A DNA stretch of 64,000 nucleotides from NCBI RefSeq assembly GCF_025354435.1, contig NZ_JANXMU010000050.1, positions 62,001 through 126,000 of the forward strand, written 5' to 3'. The notes beneath the pieces were generated by a model, which was not told the origin of the DNA, did no database searches, and saw only the letters and a list, made by a program, of their open reading frames with translations. Positions 25,557 to 34,199 of the stretch are shown here, one piece after another. This DNA is from Rhodoferax sp. Its GTDB lineage: Bacteria; Pseudomonadota; Gammaproteobacteria; Burkholderiales; Burkholderiaceae_C. Every line of letters starts with the position of its first letter. Position 1 is the stretch's first letter. The translations under genes were made by a program, and so were the position numbers.

Positions 25557-26369
25557 ATGGCCTACCTCGCCCCTGCCGAATTCGTGACCAAGATGGTCGA
25601 TGCCGGTGAATCCAAGCTGCTGATGTCTACCCGCGACACCCTGATCCGTTCCTTCATGGCCGGTGCCATCCTGGCCCTGGCTGCGGCGTTTGCCGTGAGC
25701 GTCACCGTCAACACCGGCAACCCACTTATCGGCGCAATGCTGTTCCCCGTGGGCTTCATCATGCTGTACCTGATGGGTTTTGACCTGCTGACCGGCGTGT
25801 TCACCCTCGCACCGCTGGCCGTGCTCGACAAGCGCCCGGGGGCTACCTGGGCCGGTGTGCTGCGCAACTGGGGGTTGGTGTTTGTGGGCAACTTCGCCGG
25901 TGCGCTGACGGTGGCCGTGTTCATGGCCATCATCTTCACCTTCGGTTTCAGCGAAGCGCCCAACGCCATTGGCGAAAAGCTCGGCCATATCGGCGAAGGC
26001 CGCACCCTGGGCTATTCGGCCCACGGTGCTGCGGGCATGCTGACGCTGTTTGTGCGCGCTGTGATGTGCAACTGGATGGTGTCCACCGGCGTGGTGGCAG
26101 CCATGATGTCCACCACCGTTTCGGGCAAAGCCATCGGCATGTGGATGCCGGTGATGATCTTCTTCTACATGGGTTTCGAGCACAGCATCGTCAACATGTT
26201 TTTGTTCCCCACCGGCCTGATGCTGGTTGGCAAGTTCACGCTGATGGACTACATCATCTGGAACGAAATTCCCACCGTGCTGGGCAATTTGGTGGGTGGT
26301 TTGACCTTCGTCGGTTTGACCCTGTATTCGACGCACTACAAGACAGCCCCCAAGCGCGTGGTGGGCTGA
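25557..26369 (+). CDS. nirC: Formate/nitrite transporter family protein (NirC-like)
   Basis: A 270-residue pentameric FNT-type channel with six membrane segments. GAILALAAAFAVSVT near residue 38, FPVGFIMLYLMGFDLLTGVF near 64-83, NWMVSTGVVAAM near 170 and MGFEHSIVNMF near 203-213 are the family landmarks. It would carry nitrite (or nitrate/formate) across the inner membrane. Regulation by a sigma54 promoter plus NasR antitermination supports a nitrite/nitrate role. AAGGAAGTTAT precedes the ATG at 25557. A fused phosphatase-kinase gene follows seven bases after the stop. Confidence 0.9.
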   Translation: MAYLAPAEFVTKMVDAGESKLLMSTRDTLIRSFMAGAILALAAAFAVSVTVNTGNPLIGAMLFPVGFIMLYLMGFDLLTGVFTLAPLAVLDKRPGATWAGVLRNWGLVFVGNFAGALTVAVFMAIIFTFGFSEAPNAIGEKLGHIGEGRTLGYSAHGAAGMLTLFVRAVMCNWMVSTGVVAAMMSTTVSGKAIGMWMPVMIFFYMGFEHSIVNMFLFPTGLMLVGKFTLMDYIIWNEIPTVLGNLVGGLTFVGLTLYSTHYKTAPKRVVG

Positions 26370-26376
26370 AGTCTGC

Positions 26377-28113
26377 ATGACCCACGCCTTGCGTGTGACG
26401 CTGGGCCAGCATTCGCGGGCCGGGCGAAAAGGCATCAACCAGGACTTCCATGGGGCCATGCTGCCGCTGGAGCTCTTGCGCAGCAGCAAGGGCATCGTGG
26501 TGGCGCAGGCCGATGGCATTGGCTCCAGCGCGGTGAGCCAGGAGGCCAGTGCGGCGGCGGTGCGCGGCTTTCTGGACGACTACTACGCCACCTCGGACGC
26601 CTGGTCGGTGCGCCGCTCGGCACAGCGGGTGCTGGGTGCCACCAACGCCTGGTTGCACGCGCAAACCATGCGCAGCCATGCGCGGTTTGACAAAGACAGC
26701 GGCTATGTGTGCACCTTCAGCGCCCTGGTGCTGAAGGGGCGCGAGGTGCACCTGCTGCATGTGGGTGACTCGCGCATCTACCGGCTGCACCCGCAGTCGC
26801 TGGAGCAACTGACCGAAGACCACCGCGTTCACCTCTCTAGCGTTGAGTCCTATCTGGGCCGTGCGCTGGGCGTGGGCCCGAATGTGGAGATCGACTACCG
26901 GTGTCTTACCGCAGAAGTGGGGGAGGTCTACCTGCTGGCCACCGACGGCGCCTACCTGCACTTTGATGCCGCCGCCGTGCATGCTGCCCTGGCGCTGTGC
27001 CCCGACGACTTCGACGCTGCCGCCAGCGCGCTGGTCAGCACCGCTCAGGCGCGCGGTGCTGACGACGACATGACGGTGCAACTGCTGCGCATCGACGCGC
27101 TGCCCGCTGCCGACCCGCTGCACCTGCAGGCCCAGCGCGAGGGGCTGGCTTTGCCGCCACCGCTGTCGCCGCGCATGCGCTTCGAGGGCTATACCGTGGT
27201 GCGCAGCCTGCACGCCAGTGCGCGCAGCCATGTGCACCTGGCGGTGGACGATGCCACCGGCCAGCAGGCGGTGCTGAAAACGCCCTCCGTGGATTTACGC
27301 GAAGACCCGGCCTACCTGGACGGCTTTTTGCTGGAGGAGTGGGTGGCGCGCCGCATCCACAGCCCGCACGTGCTCAAAGCCTTTGCCAGCGACAGGCCGC
27401 GCCGCCACGTCTTCGTGGCGATGGAATTTGTGGACGGCCAGACCCTCACCCAGTGGATGACCGACCACCCCCGCCCCGACCTGGACACTGTGCGCAGCAT
27501 CGTCGCCCAGGTAGCCAAGGGGTTGCAGGCCTTCCATGGCAAGGAAATGCTGCACCAGGACCTGCGGCCCGAGAACGTGATGATTGACCGCACCGGCACG
27601 GTGAAGATCATCGACTTCGCCTCCACCCACGTGGCGGGTCTTACCGAAGGCACGCCACGCGCAGCGGCCGATGCCATCGTCGGCACGCTGCAGTACACCG
27701 CGCCGGAGTATTTTACCGGTGGTGGTGGCAGTGCACGCTCTGATTTGTTTTCGCTGGCCGTGCTGGCCTACCAGATGCTCACGGCACGGCTGCCGTACGG
27801 CCTGCAGGTCACCCAGGTGCAGTCACCTGCCAACCTGAAGCGGCTGCGCTACCTGCCGGTACGCCATCTGCGCCCCGAACTCCCCGCCTGGCTGGATGGC
27901 GTGCTGCAAAAAGCCCTGCACCCCCACCCGGCCAAGCGCCAGGAGGCGGTGTCCGAGTTCCTGCAAGATCTGCACACCCCTGGCCCCCAGTTTCTGCGCC
28001 AGCGCGTCCCGCCGCTGGTGGAGCGCAACCCGGTGGTCTTTTGGCAGGTGGTCGCCGTGGTGTTGGCTGTGACCGTCGTGCTGTTATTGGCCTTACGTGT
28101 AACGGGTCACTGA
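26377..28113 (+). CDS. Fused PP2C phosphatase - serine/threonine kinase with C-terminal membrane anchor
   Basis: A 578-residue protein. An N-terminal PP2C domain (about 1-240: GRKGINQDF, VAQADGIGSS, LLHVGDSRIYRL, LATDGAY, GADDDMTVQ) is followed by a kinase domain (about 268-535). The kinase has an invariant-type lysine in QQAVLKTPS, a catalytic loop HQDLRPENVMI (Gln in place of the usual Arg of HRD) and IIDFAST instead of DFG, so catalysis may be altered. The end (VVFWQVVAVVLAVTVVLLLALRV) is a membrane anchor. Such fused proteins are found beside nitrate/nitrite transporters in many proteobacteria and are presumed to set transporter or enzyme activity. It lies seven bases after nirC, under the same attenuator. 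Confidence 0.88.
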   Translation: MTHALRVTLGQHSRAGRKGINQDFHGAMLPLELLRSSKGIVVAQADGIGSSAVSQEASAAAVRGFLDDYYATSDAWSVRRSAQRVLGATNAWLHAQTMRSHARFDKDSGYVCTFSALVLKGREVHLLHVGDSRIYRLHPQSLEQLTEDHRVHLSSVESYLGRALGVGPNVEIDYRCLTAEVGEVYLLATDGAYLHFDAAAVHAALALCPDDFDAAASALVSTAQARGADDDMTVQLLRIDALPAADPLHLQAQREGLALPPPLSPRMRFEGYTVVRSLHASARSHVHLAVDDATGQQAVLKTPSVDLREDPAYLDGFLLEEWVARRIHSPHVLKAFASDRPRRHVFVAMEFVDGQTLTQWMTDHPRPDLDTVRSIVAQVAKGLQAFHGKEMLHQDLRPENVMIDRTGTVKIIDFASTHVAGLTEGTPRAAADAIVGTLQYTAPEYFTGGGGSARSDLFSLAVLAYQMLTARLPYGLQVTQVQSPANLKRLRYLPVRHLRPELPAWLDGVLQKALHPHPAKRQEAVSEFLQDLHTPGPQFLRQRVPPLVERNPVVFWQVVAVVLAVTVVLLLALRVTGH

Positions 28114-28144
28114 GTCGGTCCCGATCTGCCCTGCGCTGCTGTAT

Positions 28145-28200
28145 GCTATGTATTTAATAGCTAAGAGTGCAAGTAGAACATGCGCTGGAGGCCGATTCTT
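28145..28200 (-). repeat. Interspersed repeat family A, reverse orientation
   Basis: Read on the minus strand: AAGAATCGGCCTCCAGCGCAT, then TACTTGCACTCTTAGCTATT and a returning ATAGC. The terminal GCTAT/ATAGC hairpin spans 28145-28161. It lies in the convergent gap after the phosphatase-kinase gene. Confidence 0.75.
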
Positions 28201-28255
28201 TATAAATCTGTACAACAGAGGTTAACTTTTTATCCCAAGGTAAGCGCAGCGATGC

Positions 28256-28384
28256 CCCTTCGCGAACTGCGAAGGGCTGGCTCTGCCAGACTGCTGCAGT
28301 TGCCCCCTGCGTGTCGCTTCGGTTTTTCAAACCGATCCGAGAGGGTAGGCGGAAAGCGTTTGCGCTGTAGCCTGGGGGTGTGCC
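28256..28384. repeat. Repeat family B, copy 1 (three stem-loops)
   Basis: Three successive hairpins: 28256-28276 (CCCTTCGC/GCGAAGGG), 28277-28289 (CTGGC/GCCAG) and 28314-28340 (long stem with a TTC tip). They are followed by the constant segment TGCGCTGTAGCCTGGGG and TGTGCC. The same architecture with changed but still complementary stems is at 35511-35637. It ends two bases before the yicC stop codon (minus strand), so in yicC orientation it forms the immediate 3' untranslated region. The short reading frame crossing it is a product of the repeat and not a gene. Confidence 0.75.
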
Positions 28385-28386
28385 AA

Positions 28387-29304
28387 TCACTCTACGTTTT
28401 GGACCTGCTCGCGCATTTGCTCGATCAGCACCTTCATGTCCACCGAAATGCGGGTCAGCTCCAGCGCGGCGGATTTGCTGCCCATGGTGTTGGCTTCGCG
28501 GTGCAGTTCCTGAATCAAAAAGTCCAGGCGCTTGCCGACTTCGCCGCCTTTTTTGAGGATGCGCTCCATCTCGTCCAGGTGCGAATGCAGGCGGGTCAGC
28601 TCTTCGGCCACGTCGATGCGGATGGCGAAGGCGGTGGCCTCGGTCAGCGCGCGGTCTTGCGCGGCTTCGGGCAGGGTGGCGCCTTCGGCCAGGGCCATGG
28701 CTTCTTTCCAGCGCTCGATGAAGCGCTGGCGCTGCTGTTCCACCAGCTGGGGCACCAGCGGCAGGGCTTTTTCGGCCAGGGTGCGCAATTGCTTCAGGTG
28801 CCCGAGCAGCATGGTGGTCAGGCGTTCGCCTTCGCGCTGGCGGGCGGCCACCAGGGATTGCAGCACCGTGTCGGCCAGCGGCAGCACATCGTCGGCCCAG
28901 TCGTTGGTGGGGGCTTGCTCGTTGGATGCCATGCGCAGGATGTCGGCCACGCTGAGTGGCGCGGCCTGGGGCAACCAGGCTTTGATGGAGTCCTGTAGCG
29001 AATTGACGCGTTGCAGCAACTGGGGCGAGGGCGCAGCCAAGCTGCCGGATGTGGTGGTTTCAATGGCGGCGCGCACTTCCACCTTGCCACGTTTGAGCTG
29101 CGCCATGACGCGTTCACGCAGCGCGGGTTCGTGGCTGCGCAGCTCGTCGGGCAGGCGAAAGCTCAGGTCCAGAAAGCGGCTGTTGACAGAGCGGATTTCG
29201 ATGCCGAGGCGGCGCGCAGCCGTGCTTTTAGACTCGGATTCGGGGGTGGCGGTGGCGCTGCTGTGCTGGGCACTGGCGTAGCCGGTCATGCTGTAAACTG
29301 GCAT
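28387..29304 (-). CDS. yicC: YicC family endoribonuclease
   Basis: A 305-residue protein with the YicC N-terminal domain (MPVYSMTGYASA, IEIRSVNSRFLDLSFRLPDE near residue 42) and the C-terminal DUF1732 domain (DVAEELTRLHSHLDEMERILKKGGEVGKRLDFLIQELHREANTMGSK). YicC-type proteins are RNA-cleaving enzymes in E. coli. The start at 29304 gives the conserved MTGYA near the N-terminus; the longer frame adds an unrelated 28 residues. It is divergent from a Ser/Thr kinase gene and is normally next to gmk or rph in Burkholderiales. Its stop abuts repeat family B. Confidence 0.92.
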   Translation of the reverse strand: MPVYSMTGYASAQHSSATATPESESKSTAARRLGIEIRSVNSRFLDLSFRLPDELRSHEPALRERVMAQLKRGKVEVRAAIETTTSGSLAAPSPQLLQRVNSLQDSIKAWLPQAAPLSVADILRMASNEQAPTNDWADDVLPLADTVLQSLVAARQREGERLTTMLLGHLKQLRTLAEKALPLVPQLVEQQRQRFIERWKEAMALAEGATLPEAAQDRALTEATAFAIRIDVAEELTRLHSHLDEMERILKKGGEVGKRLDFLIQELHREANTMGSKSAALELTRISVDMKVLIEQMREQVQNVE

Positions 29305-29457
29305 TGAGAAGGTACATATCGTTGCAATGTTCCGAGAATAACCGACGACCTGTTCAACCCCCGATGTAAAGGCCGCCAGCCAATGCACCAGATGCCGAAC
29401 AGGTCTTGCTATTGCCTTCTGTCGCTTGCTTGCTGACCCGCTCCCCCCATCCTATTT

Positions 29458-30465
29458 ATGTCCAAAAACAAACCGGCCACGCTTCCGCCCGGCACCGCTA
29501 TCGGGGGCTACCACATCGTGCGGCGGCTCTCATCCGGCGGGTTTGGGGTGGTGTACCTGGCGGTGGGGGCCGATGGCGGCCAGGTGGCGGTCAAGGAATA
29601 CCTGCCCAGCAGCCTGGCCACCCGCGAAGTCGGCGAGCTGCTGCCGCAGGTGCAGCCCGAAAAGCTATCGTTGTACCGGCTGGGGCTGAAGAGCTTTTTT
29701 GAAGAAGGCCGCTCGCTGGCGCAGATCTCGCACCCGTCGGTGGTCAGCGTGCTCAACTTCTTCCGCGAGAACGAAACCGTCTACATGGTGATGAACTATC
29801 TGGAGGGCGCGACCCTGCAGGACTTCATCATCACCTCGCGGGACCAGCGCAAGCAAAAGGTGTTCCGCGAATCCACCATCCGCAGCCTGTTTGATGAAAT
29901 TTTGCGCGGCTTGCGCATCGTGCATCAGCACAAGATGCTGCATTTGGACATCAAACCCGCCAATATCTTTATCACCGACGACAACAAGGCGGTGCTGATC
30001 GACTTCGGCGCGGCCCGCGAGGTGCTGAACAAAGAAGGTAACTTCATCCGCCCCATGTACACCCCCGGCTTTGCTGCGCCCGAGATGTACCGGCGCGACG
30101 CGTCCATGGGGCCGTGGACCGACATCTACGCCATCGGTGCCTGCATCTATGCTTGCATGCAGGGCTTTCCGCCCAACGAAGCGCCGCAGCGCCTGGAAAA
30201 AGACCGCATCGGCCTGGCCTTGTCGCGGCTGCGCGGCATCTATTCAGACAACCTGATCGAGGTAGTCGAATGGTGCATGTCGATCGACCCGCTGTCGCGC
30301 CCGCAGTCGGTGTTTGCGCTGCAAAAAGAGCTCAGCCGCGAAGGCGAGCGCCGCTACACCAAGCTGACCGTGGCCGAGAAGCTGCGCCTGCAGTTCGATA
30401 CCCTGGTGTCCGACACCAAGAAAAACGTACGCGAAGCCACCGGCATCGGGTCTGCGCCCAAGTGA
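29458..30465 (+). CDS. Serine/threonine protein kinase (Hanks type)
   Basis: A 335-residue cytoplasmic kinase without a membrane segment. The glycine loop LSSGGFGVVYLA (about residues 24-35), lysine in VAVKEYLP near 48, catalytic loop HLDIKPANIFI near 161, LIDFGAAREV near 182 and APEMY near 205 are intact, although the HRD motif reads HLD. It ends in a GTGA overlap with a PP2C phosphatase gene, so kinase and phosphatase are co-translated as a pair. Targets are unknown. This arrangement (yicC, kinase, phosphatase, rph) is common in Burkholderiales. Confidence 0.9.
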   Translation: MSKNKPATLPPGTAIGGYHIVRRLSSGGFGVVYLAVGADGGQVAVKEYLPSSLATREVGELLPQVQPEKLSLYRLGLKSFFEEGRSLAQISHPSVVSVLNFFRENETVYMVMNYLEGATLQDFIITSRDQRKQKVFRESTIRSLFDEILRGLRIVHQHKMLHLDIKPANIFITDDNKAVLIDFGAAREVLNKEGNFIRPMYTPGFAAPEMYRRDASMGPWTDIYAIGACIYACMQGFPPNEAPQRLEKDRIGLALSRLRGIYSDNLIEVVEWCMSIDPLSRPQSVFALQKELSREGERRYTKLTVAEKLRLQFDTLVSDTKKNVREATGIGSAPK

Positions 30466-31370
30466 AGTTTTCGGTATTCCAGGTCAGCCGCAAAGGCGGC
30501 CGCGAAAAAAACGAAGACCGTATGGGCTACTGCTATACCCGTGGCTCGGGCCTGTTCTTGCTGGCCGACGGCATGGGCGGCCACCCGGAAGGCGAGGTGG
30601 CAGCCCAGATGGCGCTGCAAACCCTGTCCGCCCTGTACCAGAAGCAGGCCCGCCCGCTGCTGCCCCTTGCGGCCGAATTCTTGAGCACCGCGCTGCTGTC
30701 GGCCCACGACCAAATCCTGCGTTACGCCGCCAAACACGGCATGCTCGACACCCCGCGCACCACCCTGGTCGCCGCCGTGGTGCAAGGTAATAGCGCCACC
30801 TGGGTGCACTGCGGCGATTCGCGCCTGTACGTGGTGCGCGACGGCCTGCTGCTGACCCGCACGCGCGACCATTCCTATGCCGAGCAGCACCGTGCCGAGG
30901 GCGGCCTGCAGTTGCCCCACACGGTGAACCGCAACGTGCTCTACACCTGCCTGGGCTCGCCGGTCAAACCCCAGTTCGACGTCACCGGCCCCATCGTGCT
31001 GCACCAGGGCGACAAAATCATGCTCTGCTCGGACGGCCTGTGGGAAAGCCTGGACGATGCCACCATCGTGCGCGCTCTGGCCAGCGCTCCGGTGTCGCAG
31101 GCCGTGCCCGATCTGGTCGAGCAGGCGCTGCGCAAAGCGGGTGCCCGTAGCGACAACGTCACCGTGTTGGCCATCGAATGGGAAACCCCTGACATGTTCG
31201 AGTCCACCCGGGGCATCTCCACCGATGCAATCCAGCCGGGCGTGTTTGCCTCGTCCATCCAGCCCCGTGGGCCCGAAAGCCTGATCGACGATCTGGACGA
31301 TGCGGCCATCGAGCGGTCGATTGCCGAAATTAACGAAGCCATCCGCCGCGCTGCCGCAAAACGCGCTTGA
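30462..31370 (+). CDS. PP2C-family serine/threonine phosphatase
   Basis: A 302-residue stand-alone PP2C domain. KNEDRMG near residue 18, FLLADGMGGHPEGEVAA near 32-48 (metal-binding Asp-Gly), WVHCGDSRLYVVRDG near 110, LCSDGLWESLDD near 190 and ARSDNVTVLAIEW near 230 are the standard motifs. About 60 C-terminal residues extend past the domain. The GTG start at 30462 overlaps the kinase stop and places the first motif normally; the longer frame upstream is a shadow of the kinase gene. It likely reverses phosphorylation by its partner kinase. Confidence 0.9.
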   Translation: MKFSVFQVSRKGGREKNEDRMGYCYTRGSGLFLLADGMGGHPEGEVAAQMALQTLSALYQKQARPLLPLAAEFLSTALLSAHDQILRYAAKHGMLDTPRTTLVAAVVQGNSATWVHCGDSRLYVVRDGLLLTRTRDHSYAEQHRAEGGLQLPHTVNRNVLYTCLGSPVKPQFDVTGPIVLHQGDKIMLCSDGLWESLDDATIVRALASAPVSQAVPDLVEQALRKAGARSDNVTVLAIEWETPDMFESTRGISTDAIQPGVFASSIQPRGPESLIDDLDDAAIERSIAEINEAIRRAAAKRA

Positions 31371-31417
31371 GTTTTCCCCTGTAAAACGGGGTGTTTTATG
31401 CTTTTGAAATCCACACC

Positions 31418-32146
31418 ATGACCGAATTTATCCGTAGTAGCGGCCGTGCCGCCCACCAACTGCGCCCGGTGCGCATCACCCGCGGCTACACCATCCACGC
31501 CGAAGGCTCGGTGCTGATCGAGTTTGGCAACACCAAAGTTTTGTGCACTGCCTCGGTGGAAGAAAAAGTGCCTGGCCACAAAAAGGGCAGCGGCGAGGGC
31601 TGGGTCACCGCCGAATACGGCATGCTGCCGCGCGCCACCCACACCCGCAGCGACCGCGAGGCCGCGCGCGGCAAGCAAAGCGGCCGCACGCAGGAAATCC
31701 AGCGTCTGATCGGCCGATCGCTGCGCGCCGTGTTCGATTTGAAGCTGCTGGGCGAGCGCACCATCCACCTGGATTGCGACGTGCTGCAGGCCGACGGCGG
31801 GACCCGCACGGCCGCCATCACCGGCGCGTTCGTGGCCGCGCAGGATGCGGTCAACGTGCTGCTGAAGGCGGGCAAGATCGTCACCACGCCCATCCTCCAG
31901 CCCGTAGCCGCCATCTCGGTAGGCATCGTGCAGGGCACGCCGCTGCTGGATTTGGAATGCACCGAAGACTCGGCCTGCGATACCGACATGAACGTGGTGA
32001 TGACTGGCGCAGGCCATTTCGTCGAAGTGCAGGGCACGGCCGAGGGCGTGGCCTTCACCCGCGCCGAGATGGACGCGCTGCTGGCATTGGCCGAAAAAGG
32101 TATCGTCGAACTGATGGACCTGCAGCAGCAAGAACTATCGAAATAA
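31418..32146 (+). CDS. rph: Ribonuclease PH
   Basis: A 242-residue phosphorolytic 3' exoribonuclease that trims tRNA precursors. [20 protein letters not shown] opens the protein. [19 protein letters not shown] near residue 58, [16 protein letters not shown] near 83 (phosphate-binding arginines) and [20 protein letters not shown] near 112 are hallmark segments. ATG 31418 is preferred over the upstream in-frame codon. The last codons and stop (GAACTATCGAAATAA) lie in or beside a reverse family A repeat, and rdgB begins directly after it. Confidence 0.94.
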   Translation: MTEFIRSSGRAAHQLRPVRITRGYTIHAEGSVLIEFGNTKVLCTASVEEKVPGHKKGSGEGWVTAEYGMLPRATHTRSDREAARGKQSGRTQEIQRLIGRSLRAVFDLKLLGERTIHLDCDVLQADGGTRTAAITGAFVAAQDAVNVLLKAGKIVTTPILQPVAAISVGIVQGTPLLDLECTEDSACDTDMNVVMTGAGHFVEVQGTAEGVAFTRAEMDALLALAEKGIVELMDLQQQELSK

Positions 32147-32187
32147 GAGCTAACTATGCAGGCAGAATATACGCTAGAGCCCTATTT
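32133..32187 (-). repeat. Interspersed repeat family A between rph and rdgB
   Basis: On the minus strand: AAATAGGGCTCTAGCGTATAT, then TGCCTGCATAGTTAGCTCTT and ATAGTTC. It covers the end of rph, including its TAA stop, and finishes four bases before the rdgB ATG, so it fills the whole 44-base intergenic gap. Confidence 0.7.
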
Positions 32188-32190
32188 GTT

Positions 32191-32793
32191 ATGAAAATCG
32201 TACTCGCGTCCAACAACGCAGGCAAACTGTTTGAACTGCAAGCCCTGTTCGCCCCGCTGGGCGTGGAGCTGGTAGCGCAAGGAGCGTTAGGCATCCCGGA
32301 AGCGGACGAGCCATTCCACACCTTCGTCGAAAACGCCCTGGCCAAGGCCCGGCATGCCAGTGCCCACAGTGGCCTGCCCGCCGTGGCCGACGACGCGGGC
32401 CTGTGCGTCGATGCCTTTGGTGGCCTGCCGGGCGTGCAGACCGCGTATTACGCCACCCAGTTCGGCTACCCCAAGAGCGAAGACAACAACGTACGCGCGC
32501 TGCTAGAGCAGATGGCGCACGTCGACAACCGCCGCGCCGCCCTGGTCAGCACCCTGGTCGCTGTGCGCAGCCCGCAAGACCCCGAGCCGCTGATCGCCGT
32601 GGGCCGGGCCGTTGGTGAGATCACCCGCGCGCCGCAGGGCGAGAACGGCTTTGGCTTTGACCCGGTGATGTTCCTGCCACAGTTCGGCAAGACCTTTGCC
32701 GAGCTGACACCCGAAGTGAAGAACGCCAACAGCCACCGCGGCCAGTCGTCGCGTGCCATGCTGGCCCTGATGCGCGAGCGTTGGCTGCCATGA
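32191..32793 (+). CDS. rdgB: dITP/XTP pyrophosphatase (non-canonical purine NTPase)
   Basis: A 200-residue HAM1-family enzyme that removes dITP, ITP and XTP from the nucleotide pool. KIVLASNNAGKLFELQALF (substrate loop) opens the protein. TFVENALAKARHAS near residue 45, VADDAGLCVDAFGGLPGV near 66-83 and GFGFDPVMFLP near 155 follow, with terminal SHRGQSSRAM. The start at 32191 lies four bases after a repeat. The stop overlaps the hemW start. Confidence 0.94.
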   Translation: MKIVLASNNAGKLFELQALFAPLGVELVAQGALGIPEADEPFHTFVENALAKARHASAHSGLPAVADDAGLCVDAFGGLPGVQTAYYATQFGYPKSEDNNVRALLEQMAHVDNRRAALVSTLVAVRSPQDPEPLIAVGRAVGEITRAPQGENGFGFDPVMFLPQFGKTFAELTPEVKNANSHRGQSSRAMLALMRERWLP

Positions 32794-34046
32794 AAGACCT
32801 GCAACACCACATGCGCCCCGGTCTGCTGCAACTGGCCGCGCTGCCGCCGTTGTCGTTGTACGTGCACCTGCCCTGGTGCCTGAAGAAATGCCCGTACTGT
32901 GACTTCAACTCGCATGAATTGCGGGCGGATGGCGCGCAGACCCTGCATCCGGCTGCCAACCTGGCCGCGCCCGTGCCGACCAGCGAAGTGCCCGAGCAGC
33001 GCTACATCGATGCGCTGATGGCCGACCTGGAAGCCGCGCTGCCGCTGGTCTGGGGCCGCACCGTGCACAGCATCTTCATCGGCGGCGGCACGCCCAGCCT
33101 GTTTTCGCCGCAGGCCATCGATAGGTTGATTGGCGACATCCGCGCCCGCCTGAAGCTGGAGCCCGACTGCGAGATCACCCTGGAAGCCAACCCCGGCACC
33201 TTCGAGAAAAACCGCTTCCGCGCCTACCGCAGCGCCGGGGTGACACGCCTGTCGGTGGGCGTGCAAAGCTTTAACGACGCGCACCTGAAAGCCCTGGGCC
33301 GGGTCCACGACAGCGCCCAGGCCATTGCGGCAGTGGAAGAAGCGGCCCAGTCGTTTGACACCTTCAACCTCGACATCATGTACGCGCTGCCTGGCCAGAC
33401 GCTACAAAATCTAGAGCTAGATATGCAGACGGCGCTTGCGCTGGGGCCCAAACACATCAGTATTTACCAGCTGACCATCGAGCCCAACACCTACTTCGCC
33501 AAGTTCCCGCCCGTGGTGCCCGAGGAAGACCTGGGCTACGACATGCTGGACAAGATCACCGAGATGACCCTGGCTGCCGGCATGGATCGCTACGAAGTCT
33601 CGGCCTACGCGCTACCCGGCCACGCCTGCCTGCACAACCAGAACTACTGGCAGTTTGGCGACTACCTGGGGATTGGCGCAGGGGCCCACAGCAAGCTCAG
33701 CTTTGCCCACCGCATCATCCGGCAGGTGCGGTACCGTGAGCCGAACCTGTACATGGCCAACGCTCTGGCAGGCAAGGCCGTGGCGCAAGACGACGACGTT
33801 GCGCGTGCCGAGCTGCCGTTCGAGTACATGCTCAACGCCCTGCGCTTGCGCGACGGCTTTGAGCTGCCGAAGTTCACCGAGCGCACCGGCCTGCCGCTGA
33901 CCAGCATCCAGAAAGGCCTGGCCGAGGGCGAGCGCAAAGGCCTGCTGGAGCGTGATGGCGTGCGGATCCGGCCCACGGTGCGCGGTTTTGACTTTTTGAG
34001 CGATTTGCAGGCGCTGTTTTTGGCCGATAGTCCTGCTGCGCGCTGA
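32790..34046 (+). CDS. hemW: HemW-like radical SAM heme chaperone/coproporphyrinogen oxidase family
   Basis: A 418-residue radical SAM protein. The 4Fe-4S-binding CLKKCPYCDF (CxxxCxxC) lies near residue 30, GGGTPSLFSP near 98, SVGVQSFNDAHLKALGR near 155, and the HemW C-terminal domain (FEYMLNALRLRDGFEL) near 345. It lacks the extra cysteine of true HemN, which is typical of HemW, a heme-binding chaperone for respiratory enzymes. ATG 32790 forms ATGA with the rdgB stop; an upstream TTG is possible but weaker. A 45-residue insertion between the cluster motif and YIDALMADLE is longer than in many homologues. Bases 33403-33443 resemble a decayed family A repeat. Confidence 0.9.
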   Translation: MKDLQHHMRPGLLQLAALPPLSLYVHLPWCLKKCPYCDFNSHELRADGAQTLHPAANLAAPVPTSEVPEQRYIDALMADLEAALPLVWGRTVHSIFIGGGTPSLFSPQAIDRLIGDIRARLKLEPDCEITLEANPGTFEKNRFRAYRSAGVTRLSVGVQSFNDAHLKALGRVHDSAQAIAAVEEAAQSFDTFNLDIMYALPGQTLQNLELDMQTALALGPKHISIYQLTIEPNTYFAKFPPVVPEEDLGYDMLDKITEMTLAAGMDRYEVSAYALPGHACLHNQNYWQFGDYLGIGAGAHSKLSFAHRIIRQVRYREPNLYMANALAGKAVAQDDDVARAELPFEYMLNALRLRDGFELPKFTERTGLPLTSIQKGLAEGERKGLLERDGVRIRPTVRGFDFLSDLQALFLADSPAAR

Positions 34047-34199
34047 GTTTTTGGGGCCGTTAAATGCGGCTGCGTAAAGCAGTGTGAACAAGGGGTAAAG
34101 CCCGGCGCGCACCGTCTGTGGGGCGCGGCAGCAGGCAGACAATGGATTCGATTGGCCACGCCAGATCGCTCCCATTCCCTTTGTTCACACCCCAAAAAA

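Noticed and set aside
28154-28390. Short minus-strand protein of about 78 residues after yicC
   Set aside because: It is created by repeat families A and B; a similar peptide is read from the other family B copy at 35511, so it marks the repeat and not a gene.
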